Shown piece after piece: positions 16,609-26,435 of a DNA stretch of 53,926 nt; the stretch's first letter is position 1; the number at the start of each line of letters is the position of its first letter. Under the pieces are notes generated by a model. The model ran no database searches. It saw only the letters and a program-made list of their open reading frames with translations, and was not told where the DNA came from. Origin of the DNA: Flavobacteriaceae bacterium (GTDB lineage: Bacteria > Bacteroidota > Bacteroidia > Flavobacteriales > Flavobacteriaceae); the NCBI GenBank assembly GCA_029238215.1, contig JAQWGN010000004.1:1-53926 (forward strand), given 5' to 3'. The translations under genes and the position numbers were made by a program.

Positions 16609-18141
16609 ATGCTTACCCAAATATTTGGCAGTGCTGTCTTTGGCATCGAAGCCCAATGTATCACCATAGAAGTTCATATACACCCTGGAGTTGGTTATCA
16701 TTTGGTTGGATTGCCCGACAATGCCGTTAAAGAAAGTAACCACCGTATTGCGGCTGCACTGATGGAGTGTGGGTATAAATTACCAGGCAAGCGCATTACC
16801 ATTAATATGGCACCTGCCGACTTACGGAAGGAAGGTTCTGCTTACGATGTCCCTATTGCTTTAGGAATTCTTGTTGCTTCAGGTCAGGTAAAACCTGAGC
16901 AACTGAATCAATGGCTTATTATGGGTGAACTGTCCCTCGATGGATCTTTACGACCTGTGCGTGGTGCATTGCCTATGGCGTTACAAGCAAAAGCAGATGG
17001 ATTCAAGGGAATATTACTTCCAAAAGAAAACGGACAAGAGGCCGCTATAGTTGATGGAATAGAGGTTCATACATTTACTCATCTTAATGCCTTAATTTCA
17101 TTTTTAATAACCTATCATCGCGATAATCTTGTCGATTATGATTTATCATCAGAGTTAAAAGATCAACCAAAAAACCTTTTAGATTTTGAGGATGTAAAAG
17201 GACAAGAATCCATTAAACGATGCATGGAAGTTGCTGCAGCTGGAGGTCATAATATTATTTTAATTGGTCCTCCCGGATCTGGAAAGACCATGCTTGCAAA
17301 ACGATTACCAAGCATTCTTCCTCCAATGACTACTACAGAAGCGTTAGAAACAACTAAAATACATTCTGTGGCAGGTAGAATGAAGGGGGGTGGCATCATC
17401 AGAAGTCGCCCGTTCCGTGCACCACATCATACCATTTCAGATGTTGCCTTGGTGGGTGGTGGTACATATCCACAACCTGGAGAAATCTCTTTGGCACATC
17501 ATGGAGTGCTTTTTTTAGATGAACTCCCTGAATTTAAACGGGGGGTTTTGGAAGTGATGCGCCAACCTCTAGAGGATAGGGAAGTTACCATCGCTCGAGC
17601 TAAGTTTACCATTACTTACCCCGCTTCGTTTATGTTGGTAGCAAGTATGAATCCATCGCCTTCAGGGTACTTTCAGGATGATATTGGTTCTTATGGGCAT
17701 TCAGGTGCTGAAATGCAACGCTATTTAGGTAAAATATCAGGACCTTTATTGGATCGTATTGATTTGCATATTGAGGTACAACCTGTTCCTTTTGAAAAGC
17801 TTGCACAGTCACCATTATCCGAGTCGAGTGATGTCATTCGTGAGCGTGTAGTTTCAGCGCGCAAACAACAAGCCAAGCGTTTTGTAAAAATGCCTCACAT
17901 ACATCATAATGCCGAGATGAATTCAAAACAAATTCGAATGTTTTGTACGCTTTCAGAATCGTCATTAAAGTTGCTAAAATCAGCGATGGATAAATTGCGA
18001 TTATCAGCAAGAGCCTATGATAGAATTTTAAAAGTTGCGCGCACTATTGCTGACTTAGATGGAAGTGAAAATATTGAAGATAGACATGTTGCTGAAGCAA
18101 TACAATACCGTAGTTTGGATCGTGAAGGTTGGTTGGGTTAA
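16609..18141 (+). CDS. comM: ComM/YifB AAA+ helicase
   Basis: A 510-residue Mg-chelatase-like AAA+ protein. ComM promotes branch migration during integration of incoming DNA in natural transformation in other bacteria. Visible are the N-terminal domain starting FGSAVFGIEAQCITIEVHI and GVGYHLVGLPDNAVKES, Walker A GPPGSGKT (220-227), Walker B FLDELPEF near residue 300, and the C-terminal KVARTIADLDGSENI block. It is monocistronic, and the stop interlocks with the aldehyde dehydrogenase stop in a shared TTAA (18138-18141). Confidence 0.92.
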   Translation: MLTQIFGSAVFGIEAQCITIEVHIHPGVGYHLVGLPDNAVKESNHRIAAALMECGYKLPGKRITINMAPADLRKEGSAYDVPIALGILVASGQVKPEQLNQWLIMGELSLDGSLRPVRGALPMALQAKADGFKGILLPKENGQEAAIVDGIEVHTFTHLNALISFLITYHRDNLVDYDLSSELKDQPKNLLDFEDVKGQESIKRCMEVAAAGGHNIILIGPPGSGKTMLAKRLPSILPPMTTTEALETTKIHSVAGRMKGGGIIRSRPFRAPHHTISDVALVGGGTYPQPGEISLAHHGVLFLDELPEFKRGVLEVMRQPLEDREVTIARAKFTITYPASFMLVASMNPSPSGYFQDDIGSYGHSGAEMQRYLGKISGPLLDRIDLHIEVQPVPFEKLAQSPLSESSDVIRERVVSARKQQAKRFVKMPHIHHNAEMNSKQIRMFCTLSESSLKLLKSAMDKLRLSARAYDRILKVARTIADLDGSENIEDRHVAEAIQYRSLDREGWLG

Positions 18142-19526
18142 CTTAAAAGGTTCATGATTTTTTTTATCAATGGGAATGTTTTTTCATAAGGAGCATACCG
18201 TTGTTTTGGATCAAACCAAGTAGAACGTTCTACATAGGGTTTATAATGCGTAAAAGTGTCAAATGAATGTTTGCCATGATAACTGCCTGTTCCGCTATAT
18301 CCAACGCCTCCAAAAGGAAGTTTTTCGTTTGTGAAATACATAACAACATCGTTTATCATACCTCCTCCATAACTGTGTTTTCGCATCATTCTACGTGCCC
18401 ATTTTTTACGTTCTGAAAACACATAAAAAGACAATGGTTTTTCAAAATGTCTAATGACTTCATTTATTTCATTTTCATTATCATATGATATTATTGGAAG
18501 GAGTGGTCCAAAAATTTCATCTTCCATGATTTTACTATCTAGAGATGCTATTTTAAGCAATGTTGGAGCAACATAACAATCATTTAGATCAGACTCACCA
18601 CCATGTAATATGGTTTGTCCTTCCATCAAGTCAATAATGTGTTGGGTATGTCCTTTATGCACCAAACGAGCATAATCTGGAGAAGTTTTGGGATCCTTAC
18701 CATACATGCGCTCGATCTCATGTTTCATAGCACTTACAAGTTGCGAATAAATGCTTTTATCTACCAATACGTAGTCTGGGGACATGCATACTTGTCCGCA
18801 ATTCATGAATTTACCCCAAACAATACGTCTAGCGCTAACTTTAATATTAGCTGTTTTGTCTACGATACATGGATTTTTACCTCCAAGTTCAAATGTTGTT
18901 GGTGTTAGGTGAACAGCTGCAGCCTTTGCTACAAGTTTTGCAATACGAGTCCCACCTGTAAAAAAGATGTAATCCCAGCGCATGTGTAATAATTCTTGTG
19001 CAATTTCAGGTCCTCCTTGAGCAACATAAACCCATTCGGGTGGAAATACTTCAGTAATAATTCTCTTTAATAATTCGGCTGTTTTAGGCGCATATTCAGA
19101 AGGTTTTAGAATCACAGTATTTCCTGCAGCAACGGCTCCAATGATGGGGTTTAACGCCAATTGAAATGGATAATTCCATGGGGCAATGTGTAAGGTAACT
19201 CCATAGGGCTCGGAAGCAATCCAGTCTTTACTTGGAAAGTTAATCCACTTTGAAGGGACTCGTTTCGGTTTTGCCCAATGCCTTAGGTTTTTAATTATTG
19301 TATTTAATTCCTCAATTGTTGTATTAATCTCGGCAAGCCATATTTCAGCTTCTGGTTTATTGAGATCTTGCCTTAATGCCGCAATTATTTGAGGTTCATT
19401 TTCTCTTATAATCTTGCGAAGCTTTTTTAAATGTTTTAAACGGTTTTGTATTGAAAATGATTTTTTGGCAAAAAAAAAGTCATTTTGATTGGTTTTTATC
19501 TCCTTTAATGTTTTTTCTACAACCAT
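18138..19526 (-). CDS. NAD(P)-dependent aldehyde dehydrogenase (class 3-like)
   Basis: A 462-residue aldehyde dehydrogenase with no membrane anchor. The general base Glu213 (TFELGGKNP) and catalytic Cys247 (NCGQVC) are present, with the cofactor-binding IAPWNYP (114-120) and FTGG (189-192). The short N-terminus and the KLPFGGVGYSGTGSYHGKHSF tail match the fatty/aromatic aldehyde group (YwdH/ALDH3 type). The actual substrate cannot be read from the sequence. It is divergent from the ilv operon across a 249-base gap and convergent with comM. Confidence 0.9.
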   Translation of the reverse strand: MVVEKTLKEIKTNQNDFFFAKKSFSIQNRLKHLKKLRKIIRENEPQIIAALRQDLNKPEAEIWLAEINTTIEELNTIIKNLRHWAKPKRVPSKWINFPSKDWIASEPYGVTLHIAPWNYPFQLALNPIIGAVAAGNTVILKPSEYAPKTAELLKRIITEVFPPEWVYVAQGGPEIAQELLHMRWDYIFFTGGTRIAKLVAKAAAVHLTPTTFELGGKNPCIVDKTANIKVSARRIVWGKFMNCGQVCMSPDYVLVDKSIYSQLVSAMKHEIERMYGKDPKTSPDYARLVHKGHTQHIIDLMEGQTILHGGESDLNDCYVAPTLLKIASLDSKIMEDEIFGPLLPIISYDNENEINEVIRHFEKPLSFYVFSERKKWARRMMRKHSYGGGMINDVVMYFTNEKLPFGGVGYSGTGSYHGKHSFDTFTHYKPYVERSTWFDPKQRYAPYEKTFPLIKKIMNLLS

Positions 19527-19775
19527 ATCAATTATACGCTGAATTTTTTAGCGATAATGTAAAAATAACGTATTCATTTATTAAACGGCGTACTTTTTTT
19601 AATTTTGACACTTCATTGTTTGCAGGAAGTAATTCGATATTTGTTGCCAGTGATTGCATTAAAAAACACAGTTAAAATTTGTTTCTAATAAAAAACAGCA
19701 CATTTTCTTGAGTATCGAATTCTTTTTTACCATCTTCGTTTAGCGATACTTTTAATTCAGCACGAAACATCCATA
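19527..19775 (+). promoter_or_regulatory. ilv operon upstream region with candidate leader
   Basis: A 249-base gap between divergent genes. TTG (19616-19618), 17 bases, then GATATTTG (19636-19643) is a near-consensus promoter; TAATTTTG at 19600-19607 is a second -7 candidate. Six bases after the first box, a GTG (19650) opens a 12-codon frame ending with TAA at 19686-19688. It contains Ile, Leu, Val and Ile codons, in a layout like the arg leader. Downstream, AGTATCG (19711-19717) pairs with CGATACT (19744-19750), followed by a short T-run. This is weak evidence for attenuation, because the codons are not clustered. Confidence 0.3.
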
Positions 19776-21449
19776 ATGGCCTATAAAAAATATTCTAAAG
19801 TTGTAACACAAGATTCAAGTCAACCAGCCGCACAAGCCATGTTGCATGCCATTGGTTTAACAGAGGATGATTTTGAAAAGCCTCTAGTTGGAATTGCAAG
19901 TACGGGCTACGAGGGTAATCCTTGCAATATGCACCTAAATGATTTGGCATTAGAGATTAAAAAAGGTACAAAATCAGCGGACTTAGTGGGCCTTATTTTC
20001 AATACTATTGGCGTTAGTGACGGTATTTCCATGGGTACACCTGGTATGCGATTTTCATTGCCCTCACGTGATTTAATTGCTGATTCTATGGAAACGGTTA
20101 TGGGTGGTATGTCATATGATGGTATGGTTGCTGTTGTTGGCTGTGATAAAAACATGCCTGGTTCTGTAATGGCCATGCTTCGTCTTAACAGACCCAGCAT
20201 TATGGTATATGGTGGTACGATTGCTTCGGGCTGCGCTGCAGATAAAAAACTTGATGTAGTTTCTGCTTTTGAGGCTTGGGGTGAACGAGTTTCAGGCCAA
20301 ATTGATGAAGCACAATACAAAGAGGTAATTCAGAATGCATGCCCTGGTGCAGGAGCATGTGGAGGAATGTATACTGCAAATACGATGGCCTCTGCCATTG
20401 AGGTTATGGGCCTTTCGTTGCCCTATAATTCATCAAACCCTGCAGTGAGTTCAGAAAAAATTGATGAATGTGTAGAAGCTGGAAAAGCTATGCGATTGCT
20501 GATTGAAAAAGACATTAAGCCTAAAGACATTGTTACCAAAAAATCGCTAGAAAACGCCATTCGTTTAGTGACTGTTCTTGGAGGCTCTACAAATGCTGTA
20601 CTTCACTTTTTGGCTATCGCCAAAGCAGCAGATGTTGATTTTACCCTTGCGGATTTTCAGCGTATAAGTGATACAACTCCTTTTTTGGCAGATCTTAAGC
20701 CTAGCGGAAAATTCCTGATGGAGGATGTACATCGTGTTGGTGGAATCCCTGCTGTAGTCAAATTTATGCTTGAAAATGACATGCTTCATGGAGATTGTAT
20801 GACTGTTACTGGTAAAACCTTGGCCGATAACATGGCGAATGTTCCTTCACTCATTGAAAATCAAAAGGTGATTCGACCGCTTAACAACCCCATAAAAGAG
20901 ACTGGACATATTAGAATCTTATTTGGAAATCTAGCATCTGAGGGTTCGGTAGCCAAAATTACTGGAAAAGAAGGCTTGTCTTTTGAAGGTCCAGCCCGCG
21001 TTTATGACGGTGAATTTGCAGCCAATGCAGGTATAAAAACTGGAGAGGTTCAAAAAGGGGATGTCGTTGTTATTCGATACGAAGGGCCTAAAGGGGGTCC
21101 TGGAATGCCTGAAATGTTAAAACCTACAGCTGCAATTATGGGGGCTGGTCTTGGAAAAGATGTAGCACTTATAACCGACGGACGATTTTCAGGTGGTACA
21201 CATGGTTTTGTGGTTGGACATATTACTCCAGAAGCTCAATTAGGGGGTACATTGGGGATCCTTCAAAATGGTGATATCATTCGTATTGATGCCGAAACAA
21301 ATGAGTTATATGTTAAATTAAGTGACGAGACATTAGCGGCACGACGTAAAGCATGGGTTGCCCCTGATTTAAAAGTTTCTAAAGGAGTATTGTACAAATA
21401 CGCACGTTCAGTTGCCTCGGCTTCTAATGGGTGTGTAACTGACGAATAG
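19776..21449 (+). CDS. ilvD: Dihydroxy-acid dehydratase
   Basis: The third common step of isoleucine/valine synthesis: dehydration of 2,3-dihydroxy-acids using an Fe-S cluster. The 557-residue protein has the three cluster Cys in the expected places: Cys50 (GNPCNMH), Cys123 (GCDKNMPG) and Cys195 ([10 protein letters not shown]). It also has the C-terminal [25 protein letters not shown] region. It is the first gene of the ilv operon, with ilvB starting 3 bases after its stop. Confidence 0.96.
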   Translation: MAYKKYSKVVTQDSSQPAAQAMLHAIGLTEDDFEKPLVGIASTGYEGNPCNMHLNDLALEIKKGTKSADLVGLIFNTIGVSDGISMGTPGMRFSLPSRDLIADSMETVMGGMSYDGMVAVVGCDKNMPGSVMAMLRLNRPSIMVYGGTIASGCAADKKLDVVSAFEAWGERVSGQIDEAQYKEVIQNACPGAGACGGMYTANTMASAIEVMGLSLPYNSSNPAVSSEKIDECVEAGKAMRLLIEKDIKPKDIVTKKSLENAIRLVTVLGGSTNAVLHFLAIAKAADVDFTLADFQRISDTTPFLADLKPSGKFLMEDVHRVGGIPAVVKFMLENDMLHGDCMTVTGKTLADNMANVPSLIENQKVIRPLNNPIKETGHIRILFGNLASEGSVAKITGKEGLSFEGPARVYDGEFAANAGIKTGEVQKGDVVVIRYEGPKGGPGMPEMLKPTAAIMGAGLGKDVALITDGRFSGGTHGFVVGHITPEAQLGGTLGILQNGDIIRIDAETNELYVKLSDETLAARRKAWVAPDLKVSKGVLYKYARSVASASNGCVTDE

Positions 21450-21452
21450 CAC

Positions 21453-23150
21453 ATGAAAATTAAAAAAAATATATCTGGTTCTGAGGCATTGATTCATTGC
21501 CTGCTCGAAGAAGGCGTTGATTTAATCTACGGCTACCCTGGAGGAGCAATTATGCCTTTCTACGATGAGTTATATAAATTTCAAGATAAATTACAACATG
21601 TACTCACCCGTCATGAACAAGGCGCTACGCACGCTGCACAAGGTTTTGCTCGTGTAAGTGGTCGTGTGGGTGTTTGTGTAGCTACTTCCGGACCAGGGGC
21701 AACGAATCTTGTTACTGGAATTGCCGATGCCATGATCGATTCAACCCCTATGGTATGTCTTACAGGTCAAGTTCCATCACACTTGTTAGGATCAGATGCT
21801 TTTCAAGAGACAGATATTATTGGTATTTCAACACCCGTAACTAAATGGAATTATCAAATTACTAACGCTGCTGAGATTCCAGAAGTAATGGCAAAAGCTT
21901 TTTATATCGCACGGTCGGGTCGTCCAGGTCCAGTTTTAATTGATGTTACTAAAGATGCGCAGTTTGATACGTTTGATTTTAGCTACAAACATTGTACAGG
22001 AGTACGAAGTTATAAACCGCTTCCTAAAATTGATGTAACTGCTGTTGATGCAGCTGCTGCAGTCCTTGCAAAAGCGAAGAAACCATTAATTGTTTGGGGT
22101 CAAGGAGTTATTCTTGGTAAAGCTGAAGAAGAGTTTAAAAATTTTGTTGAAAAATCAAACATTCCTGCAGCATGGACAATTTTAGGAGTTTCTGCAATTC
22201 CAACTGATCACCCTCAGAATGTAGGGATGGTAGGGATGCATGGAAATTACGGACCTAATATGCTCACTAATGAGTGTGATGTCCTCCTTGCAATCGGTAT
22301 GCGTTTTGACGATCGTGTTACAGGAAGTTTGGATACTTATGCTAAACAAGCCAAAGTTATTCACCTTGAGATTGATCCAGCAGAAATTAATAAAAATGTA
22401 GATGCTGATGTAGCTGTTTTAGGTGATGTTAAAAGTACATTGCCCTTACTGGCTGAGCGAGTAGCTTCAAAACCATATACCGAATGGTATGCGGCTTTTA
22501 AAAAGCACCACGATATTGAGTTTGAAAAAGTTATTAAAGGTGATTTGCACCCTACCAAGGATGGGCTGTCCATGGGTGAGGTTTTAAAAGAAATCAATCG
22601 TGCTTCAAACAGTGATGCCGTTGTTGTTTCGGATGTTGGACAACATCAAATGATTGCTTGCCGCTATGCGACATTCAATCATTCTAAGAGCAATATTACT
22701 TCTGGAGGTCTTGGCACTATGGGTTTTGCCCTTCCGGCAGCAATTGGCGCAAAAATGGGAGCTCCAGATCGTGAAGTGGTCGCTATTATTGGAGATGGTG
22801 GATTCCAAATGACAATTCAAGAGCTAGGAACGATATTTCAAACACAAGCTGCTGTAAAAGTAGTTGTTTTAAACAACGATTTTCTTGGAATGGTACGACA
22901 ATGGCAGCAGTTATTTTTTGATAAACGTTATGCTTCTACAGAAATGGTTAATCCTGATTTTGTTAAAATCGCAGAAGGATATTTTATTGATTCAAAACGC
23001 GTAACAAGTCGCAAGGAATTAGGCCCAGCTGTTGATGAAATGATGGCTTCTGATAAACCATACTTCTTAGAAGTATGTGTTGAAAAAGAACATAATGTAT
23101 TTCCGATGATTCCTTCTGGGGCTTCGGTTTCTGATATTCGATTGTCATAA
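21453..23150 (+). CDS. ilvB: Acetolactate synthase large subunit
   Basis: A ThDP- and FAD-dependent enzyme making acetolactate or acetohydroxybutyrate. It has 565 residues; the catalytic Glu55 is in TRHEQGATHAAQG, and the ThDP motif is GDGGFQMTIQELGTI with NN at VVLNNDFLGMVRQW near residue 475. IYGYPGGAIMPFYDEL (25-40) is the family start. The regulatory subunit ilvN begins 2 bases after the stop, as is usual for the two-subunit anabolic enzyme. Confidence 0.96.
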   Translation: MKIKKNISGSEALIHCLLEEGVDLIYGYPGGAIMPFYDELYKFQDKLQHVLTRHEQGATHAAQGFARVSGRVGVCVATSGPGATNLVTGIADAMIDSTPMVCLTGQVPSHLLGSDAFQETDIIGISTPVTKWNYQITNAAEIPEVMAKAFYIARSGRPGPVLIDVTKDAQFDTFDFSYKHCTGVRSYKPLPKIDVTAVDAAAAVLAKAKKPLIVWGQGVILGKAEEEFKNFVEKSNIPAAWTILGVSAIPTDHPQNVGMVGMHGNYGPNMLTNECDVLLAIGMRFDDRVTGSLDTYAKQAKVIHLEIDPAEINKNVDADVAVLGDVKSTLPLLAERVASKPYTEWYAAFKKHHDIEFEKVIKGDLHPTKDGLSMGEVLKEINRASNSDAVVVSDVGQHQMIACRYATFNHSKSNITSGGLGTMGFALPAAIGAKMGAPDREVVAIIGDGGFQMTIQELGTIFQTQAAVKVVVLNNDFLGMVRQWQQLFFDKRYASTEMVNPDFVKIAEGYFIDSKRVTSRKELGPAVDEMMASDKPYFLEVCVEKEHNVFPMIPSGASVSDIRLS

Positions 23151-23152
23151 CT

Positions 23153-23674
23153 ATGGAAAAAAATTACACCATATCAATTTACACTGAAAACAGCGTTGGA
23201 TTACTCAATCGTGTTTCTGCGATTTTTCAACGTAGACACATCAATATTATTAGCATAACGTCATCCGTTTCTGAAATTGAACAAGTTTCACGATTCGTGA
23301 TTGTTGTTCGTCTTACTGAAGCAGCCGTTAAAAAAGTTGTTGGTCAGATTGAAAAACAAATAGAAGTGATAAAAGCTTTTTATCATACGGATGAAGAAAC
23401 CATTTTTCAAGAATCGGCCTTGTATAAAGTGGCGTCTAAGTCGCTTTTTGAAGAAAGACATATTCAAAACATTATAAAAGAAAGCCATGCAAATATAGTA
23501 ACCGTTAATACGGACTTTTTTGTGATTGAAAAAACAGGGTTTAGGCACGAAACAGAGCAGCTTTACAACGACTTAGCTCCTTATGGACTATTGCAATTTG
23601 TGCGCTCTGGTCGTATTTCTGTTACTAAAGACCCTATGAATATAAAAGCATTATTAACAAAATTTAACGATTAA
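23153..23674 (+). CDS. ilvN: Acetolactate synthase regulatory subunit
   Basis: A 173-residue small subunit. Residues 1-75 form an ACT domain ([24 protein letters not shown], with the valine-binding turn around VGLLNR), followed by a second ALS small-subunit domain (about 85-165, with GRISVTKD). It activates IlvB and gives valine feedback control. It is coupled to ilvB (2 bases) and followed by ilvC after 11 bases. Confidence 0.95.
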   Translation: MEKNYTISIYTENSVGLLNRVSAIFQRRHINIISITSSVSEIEQVSRFVIVVRLTEAAVKKVVGQIEKQIEVIKAFYHTDEETIFQESALYKVASKSLFEERHIQNIIKESHANIVTVNTDFFVIEKTGFRHETEQLYNDLAPYGLLQFVRSGRISVTKDPMNIKALLTKFND

Positions 23675-23685
23675 ATACCAAAAAA

Positions 23686-25158
23686 ATGAGTAACTATTTT
23701 AATACGCTACCACTACGTGATCAATTACACCAATTGGCTCAATGCCGCTTCATGGATCCCTCTGAGTTTTCAGATGGTATTGCTGCGCTTAAAGACAAGA
23801 AAATTGTCATTGTTGGTTGTGGCGCACAGGGATTGAATCAAGGGCTTAACATGCGTGATTCAGGACTTCAAATTTCATATGCTTTACGTGATGGTGCGAT
23901 TACTCAAAAACGCGCATCATATATCAATGCAACCTCAAACGATTTTGCTGTTGGTTCTTACGATGATATGATCCCTTCTGCAGATTTGGTTATCAATCTT
24001 ACGCCTGATAAAAATCACACTTCAGTTGTAAAAGCGGTAATGCCACTGATGAAAAAAGGAGCAACCCTCTCATATTCTCATGGTTTTAATATCGTAGAAG
24101 AAGGAACTCAAATTCGAGAAGACCTTACTGTTATTATGGTAGCACCAAAAAGTCCTGGTTCTGAAGTTCGTGAAGAATACTTGCGTGGATTTGGTGTGCC
24201 AACGTTAATTGCTGTTCACGATGATAATGATCCTGAAGGAAAGGGATGGGCACAAGCCAAAGCATATTGTGTAGGTACAGGTGGTGACCGTGCAGGTGTT
24301 TTACAATCCTCATTTATTGCAGAAGTAAAATCTGATTTAATGGGTGAGCAAACCATTTTGTGTGGTGTCCTTCAAACAGGTTCTATTTTAAGTTTCGATA
24401 AAATGGTTGCGGAGGGAATTGACCCTGCGTATGCCGCTAAACTCATTCAGTATGGCTGGGAAACCATTACAGAGGCGTTAAAGCACGGTGGGATTACTAA
24501 CATGATGGATCGTCTTTCAAATCCAGCTAAAATAAAAGCTTTCGATCTTTCAGAAGCGCTAAAAGAAATCATGCAACCCTTGTTTCATAAACATATGGAT
24601 GACATAATTTCTGGACATTTCTCTAAAACCATGATGGAAGATTGGGCAAATGATGATATAAACTTACATACTTGGCGGGCAGCAACGGGTGAAACTGCTT
24701 TTGAAAAAACAACGCCTACCTCAGAACCTATTGATGAGCAAACGTATTTTGATCAAGGCGTTCTTATGGTTGCTTTTGTTCGTGCTGGAGTTGAATTGGC
24801 TTTTGATGCTATGGTAGCAGCAGGGATTAAAGATGCTTCTGCCTACTATGAATCATTACATGAAACACCACTTATTGCCAATACAATTGCACGTAAGAAA
24901 TTATTTGAAATGAACCGTGTTATTTCTGATACAGCTGAATATGGTTGTTATTTGTTTGATCACGCTTGCAAGCCTTTATTAACAGACTTTATGAAGGGAA
25001 TAGATACTTCTGTAATTGGAACTTCATATGGAACGGATAGCAATGGTGTAGATAATCAACGTTTAATTGCTGTGAATGACCAAATTCGAAATCACCCTGT
25101 AGAACATGTTGGTAAAACACTTCGTGCGTCCATGACCGCGATGAAGCGCATTGTTTAA
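23686..25158 (+). CDS. ilvC: Ketol-acid reductoisomerase, long (class II) form
   Basis: Converts acetolactate to dihydroxyisovalerate with NADPH and Mg2+. The 490-residue length, with a duplicated C-terminal knotted domain, marks the long class II form as in E. coli rather than the roughly 330-residue class I form. The NADPH-binding GCGAQG is at 44-49, and the metal/substrate Glu/Asp residues are in the [12 protein letters not shown] region (about 212-223). It lies between ilvN and ilvA in the same operon. Confidence 0.96.
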   Translation: MSNYFNTLPLRDQLHQLAQCRFMDPSEFSDGIAALKDKKIVIVGCGAQGLNQGLNMRDSGLQISYALRDGAITQKRASYINATSNDFAVGSYDDMIPSADLVINLTPDKNHTSVVKAVMPLMKKGATLSYSHGFNIVEEGTQIREDLTVIMVAPKSPGSEVREEYLRGFGVPTLIAVHDDNDPEGKGWAQAKAYCVGTGGDRAGVLQSSFIAEVKSDLMGEQTILCGVLQTGSILSFDKMVAEGIDPAYAAKLIQYGWETITEALKHGGITNMMDRLSNPAKIKAFDLSEALKEIMQPLFHKHMDDIISGHFSKTMMEDWANDDINLHTWRAATGETAFEKTTPTSEPIDEQTYFDQGVLMVAFVRAGVELAFDAMVAAGIKDASAYYESLHETPLIANTIARKKLFEMNRVISDTAEYGCYLFDHACKPLLTDFMKGIDTSVIGTSYGTDSNGVDNQRLIAVNDQIRNHPVEHVGKTLRASMTAMKRIV

Positions 25159-25161
25159 GTG

Positions 25162-26409
25162 ATGCCTCTATTAGACTTATCAATTATTGAAGCTGCTTGG
25201 GAACGGGTAAAGGAAGTTTCTATTGTCTCACCACTTGATTTTCACAAGCGATTGAGCGATGACTTTAGTGCAAATATTTTTGTTAAACGAGAAGATTTAC
25301 AGGCAGTAAGGTCGTTTAAAATACGTGGGGCTTACAACAAAATCTCTTTACTAACCAAGGAGCAATTAGTTAAAGGCGTCGTCTGTTCAAGTGCTGGTAA
25401 TCATGCACAAGGCGTTGCTTATGCATGTAAGCATCACAATATTCACGGCACTATATACATGCCAACTCCAACGCCACAGCAGAAGCTGTCACAAGTCGAA
25501 ATGTTTGGAGGTGAGCATGTAACAATTAAGCTTGTAGGCGACACCTATGACGATTGTTATGCGGCAGCTACAACCTTTGCTAAGCAATCTGGAAAAACGT
25601 TTATCCACCCCTTTGATGACGCTGACGTTATTGCAGGCCAAGCAACCATGGCACTTGAAATAATAGAGCAAGCCAGTGAACCTATTGATTATATTATTGT
25701 ACCTATTGGTGGGGGTGGTCTTATTTCTGGAATCATTAATGTTTTTAAACACAAATCGCCGCAGACTAAAATTATTGGAGTTGAGCCTTTGGGCGCGCCA
25801 AGTATGTACGAATCACTAAAACAGAAAAAACGTATTACGCTTGATGCTATTGATGTGTTTGTTGATGGCGCAGCTGTAAAAACAATTGGTGAAATAAGTT
25901 ATGGCTATTGTAGTCAATATATGGACGATTTGCTATTAGTAAGCGAAGGTGAAATCTGTCAAAATATTTTGTCCATGTATACTCGCGATGCAATTGTTGT
26001 TGAACCAGCAGGAGCGATGTCTGTGTCAGCGTTACCACAGTTAGCGGATCAAATCAAAGGTAAAAATGTTGTTTGCTTGGTGTGTGGTGGTAATAATGAC
26101 ATAACACGCATGGCTGAAATTAAAGAGCGTGCTTTGCTGTTTAGTGAGTTAAAACACTATTTTATCGTTCGTTTTCCACAGCGCGCAGGGGCATTAAAAG
26201 AATTCGTTCAAGATATTTTAGGCCCAACCGATGATATTACATATTTTGAATATTCCAAAAAAAGTGCCCGTGCTCAAGGCCCAGCCGTGGTTGGTATTCA
26301 AATCAAGTCAGTGAGTGATTTTGAGCCATTATTAAAACGAATGAAAGAAAAGGGATTTTTTGGTGATTATATAAACAATAAGCCCGATTTATTTCAATTT
26401 TTGATTTAG
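25162..26409 (+). CDS. ilvA: Biosynthetic threonine dehydratase
   Basis: Deaminates threonine to 2-ketobutyrate for isoleucine. It has 415 residues from the ATG at 25162; a GTG directly before it would add one residue. The PLP Lys is Lys53 in RSFKIRGAYN, and the Gly-rich phosphate loop is IGGGGLISG. A single ACT-like regulatory domain follows (about residues 335-415, FIVRFPQRAGALKEF), which is the shorter IlvA type rather than the two-domain E. coli form. Isoleucine feedback inhibition is expected from that domain. The start is 3 bases from the ilvC stop. Confidence 0.94.
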   Translation: MPLLDLSIIEAAWERVKEVSIVSPLDFHKRLSDDFSANIFVKREDLQAVRSFKIRGAYNKISLLTKEQLVKGVVCSSAGNHAQGVAYACKHHNIHGTIYMPTPTPQQKLSQVEMFGGEHVTIKLVGDTYDDCYAAATTFAKQSGKTFIHPFDDADVIAGQATMALEIIEQASEPIDYIIVPIGGGGLISGIINVFKHKSPQTKIIGVEPLGAPSMYESLKQKKRITLDAIDVFVDGAAVKTIGEISYGYCSQYMDDLLLVSEGEICQNILSMYTRDAIVVEPAGAMSVSALPQLADQIKGKNVVCLVCGGNNDITRMAEIKERALLFSELKHYFIVRFPQRAGALKEFVQDILGPTDDITYFEYSKKSARAQGPAVVGIQIKSVSDFEPLLKRMKEKGFFGDYINNKPDLFQFLI

Positions 26410-26435
26410 CTTTGTCGAGCTATGAAATTTAAATT

